Of a DNA stretch of 64,000 bases, positions 50,346 to 62,700 are shown piece by piece. The notes under the pieces were generated by a model that was not told where the DNA came from, did no database searches, and was given only the letters and a program-made list of their open reading frames with translations. Source of the DNA: Apostichopus japonicus (taxonomy: Eukaryota; Echinodermata; Holothuroidea; Aspidochirotida; Stichopodidae); NCBI RefSeq assembly GCF_037975245.1, contig NC_092574.1, forward strand, positions 2,017,001 to 2,081,000, in the 5' to 3' direction. The position numbers were made by a program, and so were the translations under genes. The number at the start of each line of letters is the position of its first letter. The stretch's first letter is position 1.

Positions 50346-50772
50346 ATTTGAGGGGCTGTAACGACTCCGCGCGTATGGCAAGCCGTCTTAACATTTACCT
50401 CGCAATTCGACTTAAGTCGAATACATTTCACTTAAGTGGAATACATTCTACTTAAGTGAAATGTTCTTCCACTTAAGTAAAATGCATTCCACTTAAGTGG
50501 AATTCAATTTCACTTAAGTGGAAATGGACATTTCTATTTCACTTAAGTGGAAATGCATTCCACTTAAGTGGAATTGTATTTCACTTAAGTGGAATGCATT
50601 TCCACTTAAGTTAAAAACAATTCCACTTAAGTGGAATGCATTTCCACTTAAGTGGAATAAAATTTCACTTAAGTGGAATCACAACCTTTAGGGCGTCAAT
50701 TTCACTTAAGTGGAATTCTATTCTGCTTAAGTAAAATACAATTCCACTTAAGTGGAATTGTTGATATGTGGC

Positions 50773-50785
50773 TTATATATAAATA
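50773..50785 (+). promoter_or_regulatory. TATA-like box inside the foldback element
   Basis: TTATATATAAATA about 90 nt upstream of the ATG of the central ORF. Position fits a promoter for it; use is not shown. Confidence 0.35.
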
Positions 50786-50869
50786 CAATTTAGGGCAATG
50801 CTCGTCGTAACGCATTCAATTGCTCATCACATATGATGATGTAGTCGATCCTCGTTGCACGTGTACATC

Positions 50870-51166
50870 ATGGCTATGGCTAATCTTTCACATATAACAT
50901 TGCTGGAATGCGATCAAATAATTGTTGCTGTTAGAGACACAATTCGAAGTGTTGTTTCCTCACTTGCACAGGGGAACAATCAGTATGATTCACAACGGAG
51001 GCGACTTTCATCTTGTTTAAGTAACATAGGCAGAATTCGTAACTTTTTAGATAGTGAAACTGTTGACGATATAAAAGATTCCATCCAAACTCCAAAATCC
51101 ACAAAAAGTAATACGTTCTCTTGCCCTTGTCAATTCCTTTTCGGCTGTAGCTCCAACCACTTGTAA
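50870..51166 (+). CDS. Central ORF of the foldback element, 98 aa, unknown
   Basis: First ATG at 50870. The product MAMANLSHITLLECDQIIVA then VRDTIRSVVSSLAQGN, RRRLSSCLSNIGRIRNFLDS and VDDIKDSIQ looks helical and protein-like with a Ser/Thr-rich tail. I recognise no family. It is the only non-repetitive part of the element that could code. It could be a captured host fragment or a chance frame. Downstream are two CCAATCAC boxes at 51393 and 51426, at the start of the right arm. Confidence 0.35.
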   Translation: MAMANLSHITLLECDQIIVAVRDTIRSVVSSLAQGNNQYDSQRRRLSSCLSNIGRIRNFLDSETVDDIKDSIQTPKSTKSNTFSCPCQFLFGCSSNHL

Positions 51167-52014
51167 TGTATTTGCCATGGCTTTATTTTGGTAATTGTAT
51201 TCGTCAGGTACCAGGTCAGGTACGTTCGTACGTACACACCTTGCACGAATGTTAAGTGTTAGCTGGATCCCGATGGACAGCCGATATTTATTGTGCACAT
51301 ATCGACACCACGTACGTACGTACACGTTTCGCGGAAAGTTATTTATAATGGCGCGCAAAGGCATGGGCAAAGTTTGGCGTTGAATGTACTAGCCAATCAC
51401 ATTCCACTTAAGTGAAATAGACTATCCAATCACATTTCACTTAAGTGGAATGCATTTCCACTTAAGTGGAATTGTATTCCACTTAAGTGAAATAGACAGG
51501 ACATTCCACTTAAGTGGAATACAATTCCACTTAAATGGAATACAATTCCACTTAAGTAGAATACAATTCCACTTAAGTGAAATGCATTTCCACTTAACTG
51601 GAATACAATTCCACTTATGTGGAATGCAATTCCACTTAAGTGGAATGGAATTCCACTTAAGTGAAATAGAATTTAGGTTAAGTAAATTGCAGTGACACGT
51701 TGATGAATTCAGCTTAAGTAACATACAATTAAGCTTAAGTGGAATGGTATTCCACTTCAGTGAAATAGAACTGCACTTAAGTTAAATAGTATTCTGCTTA
51801 AGTGAAATTGAATTCCACTTAAGTGAAATGTATTCGACTTAAGTCGAATTGCGAGGTAAATGTTAAAACGGCTTGCCATACGCGCGTTCAACATGTTAAT
51901 GTGCATATCATATAGGCATTCATCGGTTATTACATCACATGCCAATGCCATACAATCATTGCCCGTCTTATTACTCATCCCTATTAGTTAGAAATATTGG
52001 GGAAGTCGTTACAA

Positions 52015-52161
<147 letters not shown>

Positions 52162-52171
52162 CACCAATAAT

Positions 52172-52173
<2 letters not shown>

Positions 52174-52236
<63 letters not shown>
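52174..52236. repeat. (AT)n microsatellite
   Basis: AT tract that abuts the B-box side of the tRNA-like SINE at 52237-52300. Confidence 0.95.
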
Positions 52237-52239
<3 letters not shown>

Positions 52240-52300
52240 GAACCCGGGCCTCCCGCTTTATATGCGGCCACCCTTACCACTAGGCTGGATATGGACGCTG
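52237..52300 (-). repeat. tRNA-like SINE head
   Basis: On the minus strand: CAGCCTAGTGGTAAGGGTGG (A-box region), then AAAGCGGGAGGCCCGGGTTCG (first 20 bases suffice) with a B box. A tRNA-derived head truncated by the (AT)n tract. The same B-box half occurs at 21779-21812. Confidence 0.65.
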
Positions 52301-54102
52301 ATTGAGGAAAGTATTTTATTAAAAAGAGAAGTAGAAGTTTTTCAAAATAACCTTATCTCATACGTTTTAATTCCAAAAATGGTCATAATTTTTTCATCAA
52401 CCTGACCCGAATTGCTTAGTTGATACTGAAGTATACTCCAATCAACGCAGATTTACAGCGTAGGGATTAAGTGAACTGTAAAATCAACTTGATGTCGACA
52501 TAACTTTCGATTCGTTCGATGTCCTGGTTCCTTGACTGTTGATTCTAGAAGTAACGCTTTCGAATGATGCACTGGAGTTATACAGCACACAGCTCTAGTG
52601 GCATTCCCATTTGTCAAGTAGAGGGAGTTTTACTACAATAGCAAGGTTGAATGGTTTTGAGAGGGTAGCACTACGCACTACGACGTTGTCACAGAATGTT
52701 ATAGCACCAATCAAGATTGATCTCATAAAAGCTTTAGGGTTTCAGCCAATCACAAGTATTCCCTGGGATATACACATACCCAGGTACGTAGACCGTGCAC
52801 AATAAGTTAGGGCCTAATTATCTGGAAGAGAAACTGCAGGATGTATTGAAGATTCGTCTGGATTTTCCAGGTAGACCTATGTAATGTTTCTTCTCCAATT
52901 TTTGTTCAAATGAGAGGATATTATTTTGTCTTACAGCTTAAATTTCCCCACGATATTTGAATAATATGGTAAATTGAAGACTAAATTTTGGGTCTCTTTG
53001 ACTTTGAGATGTTAAAATGTAATCTACTCCACGTATGTAATCGTAAACTCATTGAATTTTCATAGGCTACATGTTATAATAATCGTTGCAAATTTGTGAT
53101 TGGCCATGTATAACATAACATTATCTGCAAAAAGGCAGTTTTTACAGGATACACAAGACTATTCTTCCAAGATAAAGTCTTCTCAAATCCTTGGACATGT
53201 GTGAGATGCAATGCAAATTCCAACTAGTGGAGATTTAATCCACAATGAGTAATATTCTGACTATGATTCATCATGTAAGTTGGAGTTTCTTTACACTTGG
53301 TATGGTAATATTGGTACACCAACTATACATGCTGATGTGTCTTGCAATTGATATCATGCATATTTATGAGGAGGCGGGATGATATATACTTTTGTAACCG
53401 AAGTTGGTATGCACAATAATTAGACTAGGGAATGATTGATCAATAACAGTCTTGATAGGTGGGTGGGTGGTTCATCATAATTAGATAAACCCTATTGATT
53501 TTGGTGCTCATAATGAATATTAATGAGGTCACGTGGTCAAACGTTACTATGTTATTAGTTGGTAGCCTACAAATCGATAACTATATTTATGAGGGGTTGG
53601 CTTTGCATTACTAGGTTACAAGTGTGTATAATTAATAACTTCACAAGGCATTGATTGAACTTTCTTCATCATTACACACTTTAAGTGTTTTCTGTTTATG
53701 TACATTTATAATATTATTTTCTTTTGAAATAGGAAACAAAGAAAAGTTTGAGTCATTGTATTTCAGTTGTTGAATTTCTTTGGGGTGTTAAAGCCAGAAA
53801 CAGGCCTCTTGTTTCTTCTTTTTTCTCAATATTGGGCCTTTTGAAAATGATGTAGCCTGCTCATCCTTTAAGAAAAGTTAATAAAACTACCCCAGCCGCA
53901 CGGCTAGTAAATGAGCAGTGATGTAAGATATTTGAATAGCTTGCCATCGGACTAAAGTACAGTAGGCTGAGACGAATATAACAACAATAATTAGAACTGC
54001 ATTTGGCTGCAAATATGCAGTACTTTAGTGCGCGGGATGTGCTTGCAGTATCAGGACGAACTCTCCTGTTGTTCATAGTGTTATTTTTTGTCGGATAATA
54101 CA
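52301..54102. other. Intergenic, nothing recognised
   Basis: Short frames (for example 52611-52805) have no family likeness or splice support. No repeat structure was seen. Confidence 0.4.
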
Positions 54103-54110
54103 CCGGGCAG

Positions 54111-55595
54111 CATGGGCGGGATTACGGGGGGGGGGGCAAGAGGGGGCATTTGCCCCCCACTTTTTCCCAAACCTTAATTTACTTTTTTTTGTCGTTTTTG
54201 TAGACAAATGTGCACAACCCTAATCGAAATTATTCCCTTTCAAATAGGCCTATTTGTTTCGAATCTTAGTCGAATTTGTGTTTAACATCGTAACATGTAG
54301 CATGAATAACTGGAGCTGGAGCTAGCACATGGTTCGCAGCACAGGTTCCTGCACGAATCCTGGAGCTAACACACTAGCGATTCAATTCTGCATGTGATGA
54401 ATCCGCGGCATGTGCTACAGTGCTAGCTTCAGGAATTGATTTTCAACGTTGCTGCTCTACTGAATGCGTTGAATAACTAAATCCAGAGAAACGATTTACA
54501 AAAGCCAGAATTGCATATTGGGTATATCAATAATTAAGTTCAATACACTGACACATGACACACACCCCACCCCCAGTGGTCTAGCCTTTCATGAACAGTA
54601 AGTAACATTCAAGTATTTATTATGAATTTCTATGTTGCCTGATAATATGGCAATAGTTCAAACATAATGCTGGTACTGCCAGGTAATAATTTCATTTTCA
54701 AATCTCAGCCAGTACTATGAAATGACCCGTAAATATATTGCTCCATGATACACCTAGTCACATTGTAAAATCCAAACAGTCACCCCGCCTCGACTTCAGT
54801 GGCGACGGAACCGGTAGACTTGAGGGGCTTATCCCCCATAAAAAAGTGTGGGGGGTAAAGGTATGTTCAGCCCCTAATATTTGCCAAGTTCTCCAAGAAG
54901 TGGGGACCGCGGGGAGAATTTCGAAGTGGGTGCTGAACATATTCTTGATCGGTCCAATGCACAATATACTAATAATTTTAGGGGGAAAGAACTGTCGAGA
55001 TGCGATTTATTGTTACCAGAGGTGTCATATTTGCTGATCTAGGATTTCCTTTTTGCTTAAATTTCGACACGCCTCGCCAACTGATGGTGGTGCACCGTCT
55101 AAATAGTGACGTATAAGCCTCAGTTGTGCATCACCATATAAGTTCTTCTATCTGTCCTCCCTAACTTTACACACGTTCATTAATTGTTTAGATGCAATTT
55201 AAAGCCTATATGGGTGTTAATTTTACCGATCTAAGGGTTCCTTTCATCAAAAATTTCGACGATCCTTGCCAACTGATGATGGCGCTCCGCTTAGATAGTG
55301 ACGTATAACAAAAGTTGTACATCACCATCTGACCATATGTTCTACTATCAATCCTCTTCAAATTTTTAAACGATAATTAACTATCTAGATACAATTGCAG
55401 ACATGAGATCCATATTTCAAGGATGGGTACATGCAGCTTAGAGCACTCGGGAAGTGCCATTTCCGGCCATCTGGAGGGTTTGTAAAGCCCAAAAATTTCT
55501 TGTACGCTCCGCGCCAACCGATGGTGGCGCTCCGCTTAGATAGTCTTGCTGGCAGGTTTGCCCCCCCCACTTTCACAACTCAAATCCCGCCCCTG
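54111..55595. mobile_element. hAT-type non-autonomous element, 1485 bp
   Basis: Perfect 8 bp target duplication CCGGGCAG at 54103-54110 and 55596-55603. Inverted termini CATGGGCGGGATTA and AAATCCCGCCCCTG. G/C runs just inside both ends. The right half contains three diverged subrepeats with AAATTTCGACG...CGCCAACTGATGGTGGC...TTAGATAGTGACGT at about 55062, 55252 and 55498. The last carries GGTGGCGCTCCGCTTAGATAG, the reverse complement of the module in the 11378-13038 element. A terminus-like CAGTGGCGACGGAACCGG (54797) hints at a nested copy. No transposase. Confidence 0.9.
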
Positions 55596-55603
55596 CCGGG
55601 CAG

Positions 55604-58140
55604 TATAGTCACTGACAATGCAATGAATGTATGATACGCCGTCGATTGCTCCCCACCCTAGACTGGAGTGTCGTATGAGCTTACCGTTTTCAGAATGAGT
55701 AGTGGACACCCTTAGGTACCGGTAGATTGAATGTCAAATCCGAGGCCTCGTCCCTGTGGCTCTGATGGATATGATTTCTGGCCGAGCCCCTTTCCACCAA
55801 TTTTCATACGATCTGTCGCCTTTGAAGGGCCGTATCTCTTGAAGGGGTCATGCGAAACGTAAACTATGTCATGAAACCTAATCTTTAAAGCCCGGGGAGC
55901 TACCCCTGTGAATGAGAAGTCCTAGCCGCCTCCCCGAGGCGTGTTAAAGTCTTGAAAATCACCATAGCTGGGCTAAATCGTGAATAATGTCGAGTAACGA
56001 ATGCCTCCCTTTGATGGCTTCTCATCCTCCATTGGGGTGTTTCCCCGTCCTATCGATGATATGGTGTTTAGTAGACACCCACGGGTATGAGCACAGTGAA
56101 TTTCACGTCCGAGGTCAACTCCCTCTGGCTTGGAGTGACTTGTTTTAGTCCGATGCCGTTCGCACCACTATTTTTTTCAAGTCCTCTATGTTCAAGTTTT
56201 ACCTTTGATGGGCCGTTAATACCGGTAGGGGTATTGGACCGCCGCGGTTTTTTGTAAGGTGATAAAACAGAACTAAATATACCCTGCATAAATTTTAGCC
56301 TTTCCTTTAACGGCAAGTGGGTCATTTAATTTGTAAAAATCAATCCCCGTATATCCCGTTTATAGCCTACACCAATTGGGCCCGATCTAATTTCTAATGC
56401 GCTTCCTCTAGAATTGGACCGCCCAAATCTTTGTGAAAACTGTACAATATTTATGGTACATTCAACAAGCTACGCAGTAAGTTTGGTGGCCCTATCTTAT
56501 TCCCTGAGGGAGTTATAGAGGTCCAAAATATCGTCCCCTAAGAAGTCCCTCGAGGTCCGTTAATACTTGTGACCCCTGTACAGAGTCAATGTAGAAATTG
56601 ATTTTCATATTGATTTTGATCTATCTATTCAATATTTTCTCTCCTACTGGACTTCTTCAACTCAAAATGACTCGCAAAATCCGAATCTATAATCCGTTTC
56701 CCCGCATCTATTACCCTCTCGGAGATATGGGGGCACCAAAAATGGCAAAAAGGGCCCATTTCTGATAATTTTCGATTACCGGTACCAAACGACCGAATAT
56801 CGTCCTAAATATTCATAATCGTACTTATTGAAGGTATTCCAACCTATCCTACTGCTTATTCGGTTACTCGGGTGAAAGGTCACGAGATCACGAATATCCG
56901 GCCTACCCGGTCGGTTAACCGTCTTAAAAATTAATTGGTTGATTCTGATACTCACTCTCAAGACAATTCCAACGATACTAACCGCAACTCCCTGTGATGT
57001 TTGGTTAAAAAGTTAAGGGGGTTGGAAACATTCGGCAGGTACATAATTGGTCGTTTTTAATTAGTAACTCAATAATTAGTAGAGATACGATCTCGAAAAT
57101 AGCTTTCGGCTTTAGCGGTTCATTTTACGTCAGAATATTAGTTTTGGTGAAAATCGGATGATGTATAAATTTTGACCTTGGGGAGGGGGCGACCCCAATT
57201 TCCCCAAAATTCAACATTCTCCAAATGACTTGAACTTCGAGATTAAGCATTAACACATATATAATTAAACATTTTTTGAGCTATTTAGAGGTAGCTGTGA
57301 CCTCGTATTAATATTTTATGAATATATTAAGCCATTTTTCACACCATTTTTGTTTTGGCGGCCATTTTGTCTTGGGTCCACTGATTACCACGAAACCCGA
57401 TATGCATATGTAGGTTTATAAACCCTATCATATGACACCTTAAATTAAAACAAATATTTACACGAACAAAGAAGATATGAACCTCAACATAAATGCCCCC
57501 ACTATGTGACGTCACTTCCGGAATGAATCAGATGGCAACTTCCCGGGGCAGATCGATAGTAGACCTATCGTCTTACACATACGTGCCGAATTACCAGGCC
57601 ATAGCACCTACTGTCTATGAGTTACAGCTTCCATTGGGGTTAACTAGGGGTTGGTTTAAAACCCGGAAGTAACGTATGATCCTTTTAAAAATTCTTCGGC
57701 TAATTACTGCATACTAGGGGTACATCGACCGTGAACATGAACTCGATCCTACATCTGGTAGGTGTTTTACAGGGTGTAATGTTTTCACGTTTCTAGAGTT
57801 CACTTGAGGGTTAACTTTGACCTTGCCGCAATTTTGTCCCACGTGACTTCCGGCCAAAAATTCGACCTGCACACAACTCGTACAACCTCATAGCCAAATT
57901 TCGAAAATTTTCGACCTAGTTCATGTTTGACCTCCCGGTGACCTATGACCTCGACCCGGATGTCAAGGTTTCTCGACCTGGATCAAAAGGTCTTGACCTC
58001 AGCTACTTCCGTACGAAGTTTGAAGACGATCGAACAAGTGTTCGCTAAACCCCACGATTTTTGCCCGAAACTTTGCCCCCTCCTAACTACGTCAAATAAA
58101 TTTGGACTATATGCGTTAAGGGCTTTAATCATTATCGTAT
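55604..58140. repeat. Moderately GC-rich non-coding repeat block
   Basis: No gene. Two diverged copies about 370 bp apart (about 55696-55860 and 56069-56240) share AGTGGACACCC/AGTAGACACCC, TCCGAGG(C/T)C, TCCCT-TGGCT and CCTTTGA-GGGCCGT. TGACCT hexamers cluster at 57890-57990. It could be part of a large degraded element. Confidence 0.4.
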
Positions 58141-58227
58141 AGTACGGGTGTTTTTTTTATGTTGTTGCTACAAGCTTCTACATTTTGTGCCTTATTGGTT
58201 CTAAATATTTAATATTTAGGTTTTTGT

Positions 58228-58349
58228 TACTATTTGTTTTTAGGTTTGAGCAGCTTTGCTGATAATGCGCTATATAAATATTTCTTATGATTATGATTAT
58301 GATGATGATGATGATGATCATTATTATTATTTAGTAATATTATAATTAT

Positions 58350-58411
<62 letters not shown>
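58228..58411 (+). mobile_element. LINE-type 3' tail grading into (ATT)n
   Basis: TTTGAGCAGCTTTGCTGATAA, then GCGCTATATAAATATTTCTT, is the familiar 3' end of CR1/L2-like LINEs, followed by GAT/ATT repeats to 58411. The microsatellite is probably the expanded LINE tail. Confidence 0.55.
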
Positions 58412-58412
<1 letters not shown>

Positions 58413-59424
58413 GTACAATTTACGAACATCACTGTTTGTCGAGCAGCTCCATGTATAGCTAATTTAACGGGCCATCGCATCTAAATAAATGTATCACTAA
58501 ATGATGACAACTCTTAATTGTGGTAAACATCTCCTTTAATTATGACAAGTCTCACATTAATTTAAAAAAGGGTTATACAAACATACATTGCAATGATACA
58601 TATAAAACCTACAAATTATGGAGTTGCACGAGTATATCAGATGTTACAACTTAAAACCATCCAAAAACTCCGTTCGTTTGGGATTCAACATATGTTTAAT
58701 TCTTCACATATAGCTTAAAATCTATTAGTTATAACATTACAATAAACATGAAAAAGTTACGTTAAATATTACGTGCAAATGTATCTGTATGTATAATCAA
58801 ACAATTATTGGTGTTTAGCCAATATGACCAATGTATGGTGTTGTAACAATTATTAATATGCAACCGGAGAACACAGGAACGTTAAAAATAGCTGACATAA
58901 TGGAAAATTAAGATTACTAAAGGGGATTGTTTTATAAAAATGCTGGAATCAAGAACACTGCACTAGTAAAGTAAGGCTCAACGTAAAAGAACATCGGTCA
59001 TCATGACATTACAGACAACCTATACCGTTGATCGAGTCAAGAAGTATATACAGTTACACATTTAGACAACACTGTCTTGAGTAAAGAACATGATATTGAG
59101 ATGGACTGAACAAACTCTCTCCCATTTAATTAAGTGTCTCCTGCCGCCTGCCACGATAATATCGCTTGGATCTTTGCGTGATACGCTCCACACTCCTTTC
59201 GCGTATGATAGTCTCCGATGAGAAAATGATGGGGTTGTTTCAAAAACGATTTGGAGATGACCCTCAAGTATAAACCGTTTGCTGATGATAGTTGCTTCTC
59301 AGTTCGGTCACAAATCAAGCAAACAATTGTTACAGTAAGACTCAATGCCAACCATAAAACAATATAAATAATACATTATATGAAATGAAATGCTGCCGAT
59401 ACGTGAGAGAAAACCGACTGATAA
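58412..59424. other. Downstream flank of the fibrinogen-related gene
   Basis: AT-rich with no recognised gene. Presumed 3' flank and UTR side of the gene that ends at 59536. Confidence 0.4.
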
Positions 59425-59430
59425 TTTAAT
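59425..59430 (-). terminator. Variant polyadenylation signal
   Basis: ATTAAA on the minus strand, about 106 nt after the stop codon of the fibrinogen-related gene. No canonical AATAAA was seen nearer. Confidence 0.35.
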
Positions 59431-59535
59431 GGTCAAATCGTTTAGTCTTTATATCTCCCATGTAGTTCATAATCAATAATTGTACGTGTATTTACCCTTG
59501 TAAAAGAGATACCGTAGGCATTAGTACTCCATTTC

Positions 59536-59789
59536 TTAACTTCTCGCTGGTCTTATCTTCATCTCTAGAAACTTTATATTGTTGAAATTACTTCCAGGTA
59601 TGTTGCTCCAATATAGGCTAGCAGAACGGGATCCGTTATATAAGCCATTAGGATTAAAGTCGCCGCAAATACTATACCAATACGCTCCGTGATTCTTCAC
59701 TGCACATTCACCATGAACGTCCGTGTGTTCACCATTGTCGCGGTCCTTTGTTGACCAAGCTTTTTGTCCGTCCCATGCCATCGCATCTC
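59536..59789 (-). CDS. Fibrinogen-domain exon 5 (C-terminal)
   Basis: Acceptor TATTTTGAG; phase 1 in. Encodes (G)DAMAWDGQKAWSTKDRDNGE, CAVKNHGAYWYSICGDFNPN and NNIKFLEMKIRPARS, stop at 59536-59538. DRDNGEH is the calcium-loop region and the two cysteines form the conserved C-terminal disulphide. K(F/S)LEMKIRP is the classical end of the domain. Confidence 0.95.
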
Positions 59790-62700
59790 CTCAAAATACA
59801 CAAATAGACAAAAAAAAGTATTGCAAACACATATTAAAAATATAACAATTTTCAGTGTTTCATAAAGAAATCATATGTTTGGCCAACCGCTATACCTCTT
59901 CTGTTTTCTAAGATATGAACTGAGCCCCCCCCCCCCCCCCAAAAAAAAAAAGAAGCCAATGGTCCACGTCTTAGCTTCAATTGTGTTAACTCTAATATCC
60001 TATCAACTTTCCGTAGGACTTAGTGCAGGGAACTTCTATGTACAACATGATGCTTTTATCTATTTGTTTTGTCTAATAAAATATATGTCAGGGTCTAAAT
60101 AGTATGTCATTGCTTGTCGTAATGCCTTGCGTTATGTAAGTTTGTGCTGACGGTCAGAAGTTCGGCGAATGTTTAATTTATGCTTGAGCGATCAAAATTG
60201 TTCTTTGGCGAGCCCTCTAGTCACACAATCTTAACTATTGATACTGTTAATACAACTATGTGATGCTTATCGGTATGACGATTTGTGAAAAAAAGCACAC
60301 TGCTGTTTATGAGGATCATCAGTTGCTTGTGCTTCATCTTTTGGAACTAAACAATGTTCCATCTAGAATGGACATAATTAAAAGTGTCCTTCACATATCT
60401 AGATCAAACTCAGAACGGCACACTTTAGTGAAAAGGAACGGATACCAAAAAAATGAGCTTCACACAACTGTGACGGTCATTCTGCTCTTAGGTAAAAATA
60501 TCCTTTTTTACACTCTCAATTACTCACCAAAAGTTAATGACGGGAGTATACATAATTTAAGTTTTGGTACCAAATACGAATGAGTTCCATAAAGTCAGAG
60601 AGAGAGAGTAAGCTAGGACCCGTAGTTGATTTGGTAAGGACTGTCCTTGGTGTGTGATTTACTCCTTATCTAAAATCTAACTGTGCAACTTTAGTGACGG
60701 GCCTTTTCGTCCGTGTTCTCCTTTGAAAGCATTTTTTTATATCTTATCCCTGCCCATAGCCTTGTATTGGGTATGAGATGTTGCACTATATCGACCATGT
60801 TTTGCTATATTTTTTTTCTCACTAACATTACTACCCACCCCACACCCACCGAGGTTCTGTACTGAAACTCGATGGACTGCCACAATAATATAAGGTGGAC
60901 CTACCAGGCTACCACTTTTGACTAGTGGGGGTCAACAAGTAATGAGTGTGTGGGTGGGTGTGTGTGTGTGTGTGTGTACGTGTGTAAACAAGAAATAATT
61001 GTCACGAACTCCTGCTAGACCGTAGGCTGATAGACTTCAAACTATAAATGGATGTACAAAACCAAAAGTTACACTATGATCAAAGTAGATGAGATGGCAA
61101 ATTTGTGCGATGAAGGGTTTACAGCGTCAGGTTGCATAAAGCAGGATAGATTTGCTGAAAGTTTACAGAATACCAAGGTTTGAAAAAAAAAAAAAAACAT
61201 ATCTACATACGAAGGCAGGCAGTACGGTAACTCACCAAAGTTAAAATGAACCATCTCCCCCATCCAGAAAGTTATAAAAACTGATTTCCTTACAAATTTA
61301 TGGAAAATAACGAAAAGGCTCATTCAACATTTCATAACTATTGAATCACTTATTTTACTTTCAAGAAGGAATTACATACCTGCATTTCCAGAGTAGCGAT
61401 CGATATTTGTCAGCCTGTACAAATTGTCCTCATTCGCAATCCTGAAGAGTTCATACTCGGCGTAGTAATTAAGACCATCTAATGAAGATATCATATCGAC
61501 ACGAAGATTGTAATCTCGCTGATTAGTCAATAAATGTAACTTGTCATTCCCAAGCCAATGTTCATGGTCCACGTTTCCAAAACCTTCTTTGTAATCAGAC
61601 CAATTAAGATAAAAGTCGACTGATCCGTCGATTCGACGCTGAAATACCTTAAAAATGAAAAGAAGAAGAAACAAAAAACCAATAAGCATTATGGGATTTA
61701 AATTTTAACATTTCGATTCAACTATAGTGACAAGTTCAGATTAATAACTTTCTTGAAAATTTGGTTTGATTTTGCAGAGCTGGCAAAGTACATCAATGGT
61801 CGACTTTTTATGTTTTTTATGTCTTTTTTTTAAATTTTGAATTATTTTAAAAGTAAGAGGGCCTGACGTTTCGATCCTAGCAGGATCTTCTTCCGAGGCT
61901 GAAGGAGGCACATTTTACACATTCTCTTACACAGTCTCTGTAGTGGATAAGCAGTTTGCTTACAGTGTTGCTTAAGTTTGAATTCTTTTAATCAGTTCGA
62001 TTGAGGTTAAATCAATAGAACCTTCGAAATAAACGCGGAATTAAATTAAGAATACCATATTCTGTATTTTCCCCATTAGCAACAGTCTGTTATGTAAAAC
62101 GTTTCATACCGTCCAGCCGCCACCCGAGGTGTCCATATCACAGTAAACTTCAAATGAACCGATTGTCCAGTTGGTCGGTGTGAAAATGTAAGTACCATTT
62201 TCGGTGAATCCTGCATTACGGTAGTCATCGCAATCGAGAGCCAATGTGCAAGTTAATCCATCGCCATAGTAACCATCATTGCAACTACATATATTTGAGC
62301 CATTGTCTGGTTGACATGATGCATAGTTGCTGCAACGATATTCGTGATCACAGGTCAAGTTTCCCAGAGTGCAGTTACATCTTTGTGTGCAGTCGTTGTT
62401 TACAAAGAATTTGCCTGGCTGAAAAGGGAAAGAAAACAGTAATTTCCTTTTGGTGATATATTAAAGAAGCGTTCCTCAAAAAGTGAGTTCATAATTATTG
62501 GATGCAACCGTTAGCGTCTTGACACCGTCAATAACAAAGATCACAAAGGTTCTCCATAAATCTCTTGGCTATTTTTTTTTATCTGCCAGTGTTGTTCGAC
62601 GACGGTTTCGTCTTCCTATATAATAATCTTTTCACCAAACAAAGAATAAATGCAATCATTTTTTTAGCTTTACAAGTTCTAAGGAGACCATAAAATAGGT

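Larger units (their letters stand above)
50368..51886. mobile_element. Foldback (TU-like) element with palindrome-array arms
   Basis: Outer 75 bp terminal inverted repeats (50368-50442 and 51812-51886; starts CGCGCGTATGGCAAGCCGT) differ at a single base. The arms continue as arrays of ACTTAAGT-centred palindromes, mostly TTCCACTTAAGTGGAA, with 4-12 bp spacers: 16 exact CTTAAG on the left (50411-50760) and about 15 on the right (51399-51842). The central 640 bp is unique and holds an ORF. Foldback elements with tandem-subrepeat arms, such as sea-urchin TU, have this layout. No target duplication is evident. Frames over the arms (FHLSGI-type peptides) are artefacts. Confidence 0.8.

Noticed and set aside
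50370-50760. CRISPR-like appearance of the regular CTTAAG units
   Set aside because: Spacers are only 4-12 bp and similar to each other, and the locus is eukaryotic with terminal inverted repeats; a foldback element fits better.
51437-51978. FHLSGIQ/LKWNCIP-type repetitive peptides on both strands
   Set aside because: Translation of the CTTAAG palindrome array; both strands give similar open frames because the units are palindromic.
60260-60583. 107-residue plus-strand frame in intron 4 of the fibrinogen-related gene
   Set aside because: No family likeness, opposite strand to the gene, no promoter or splice support.
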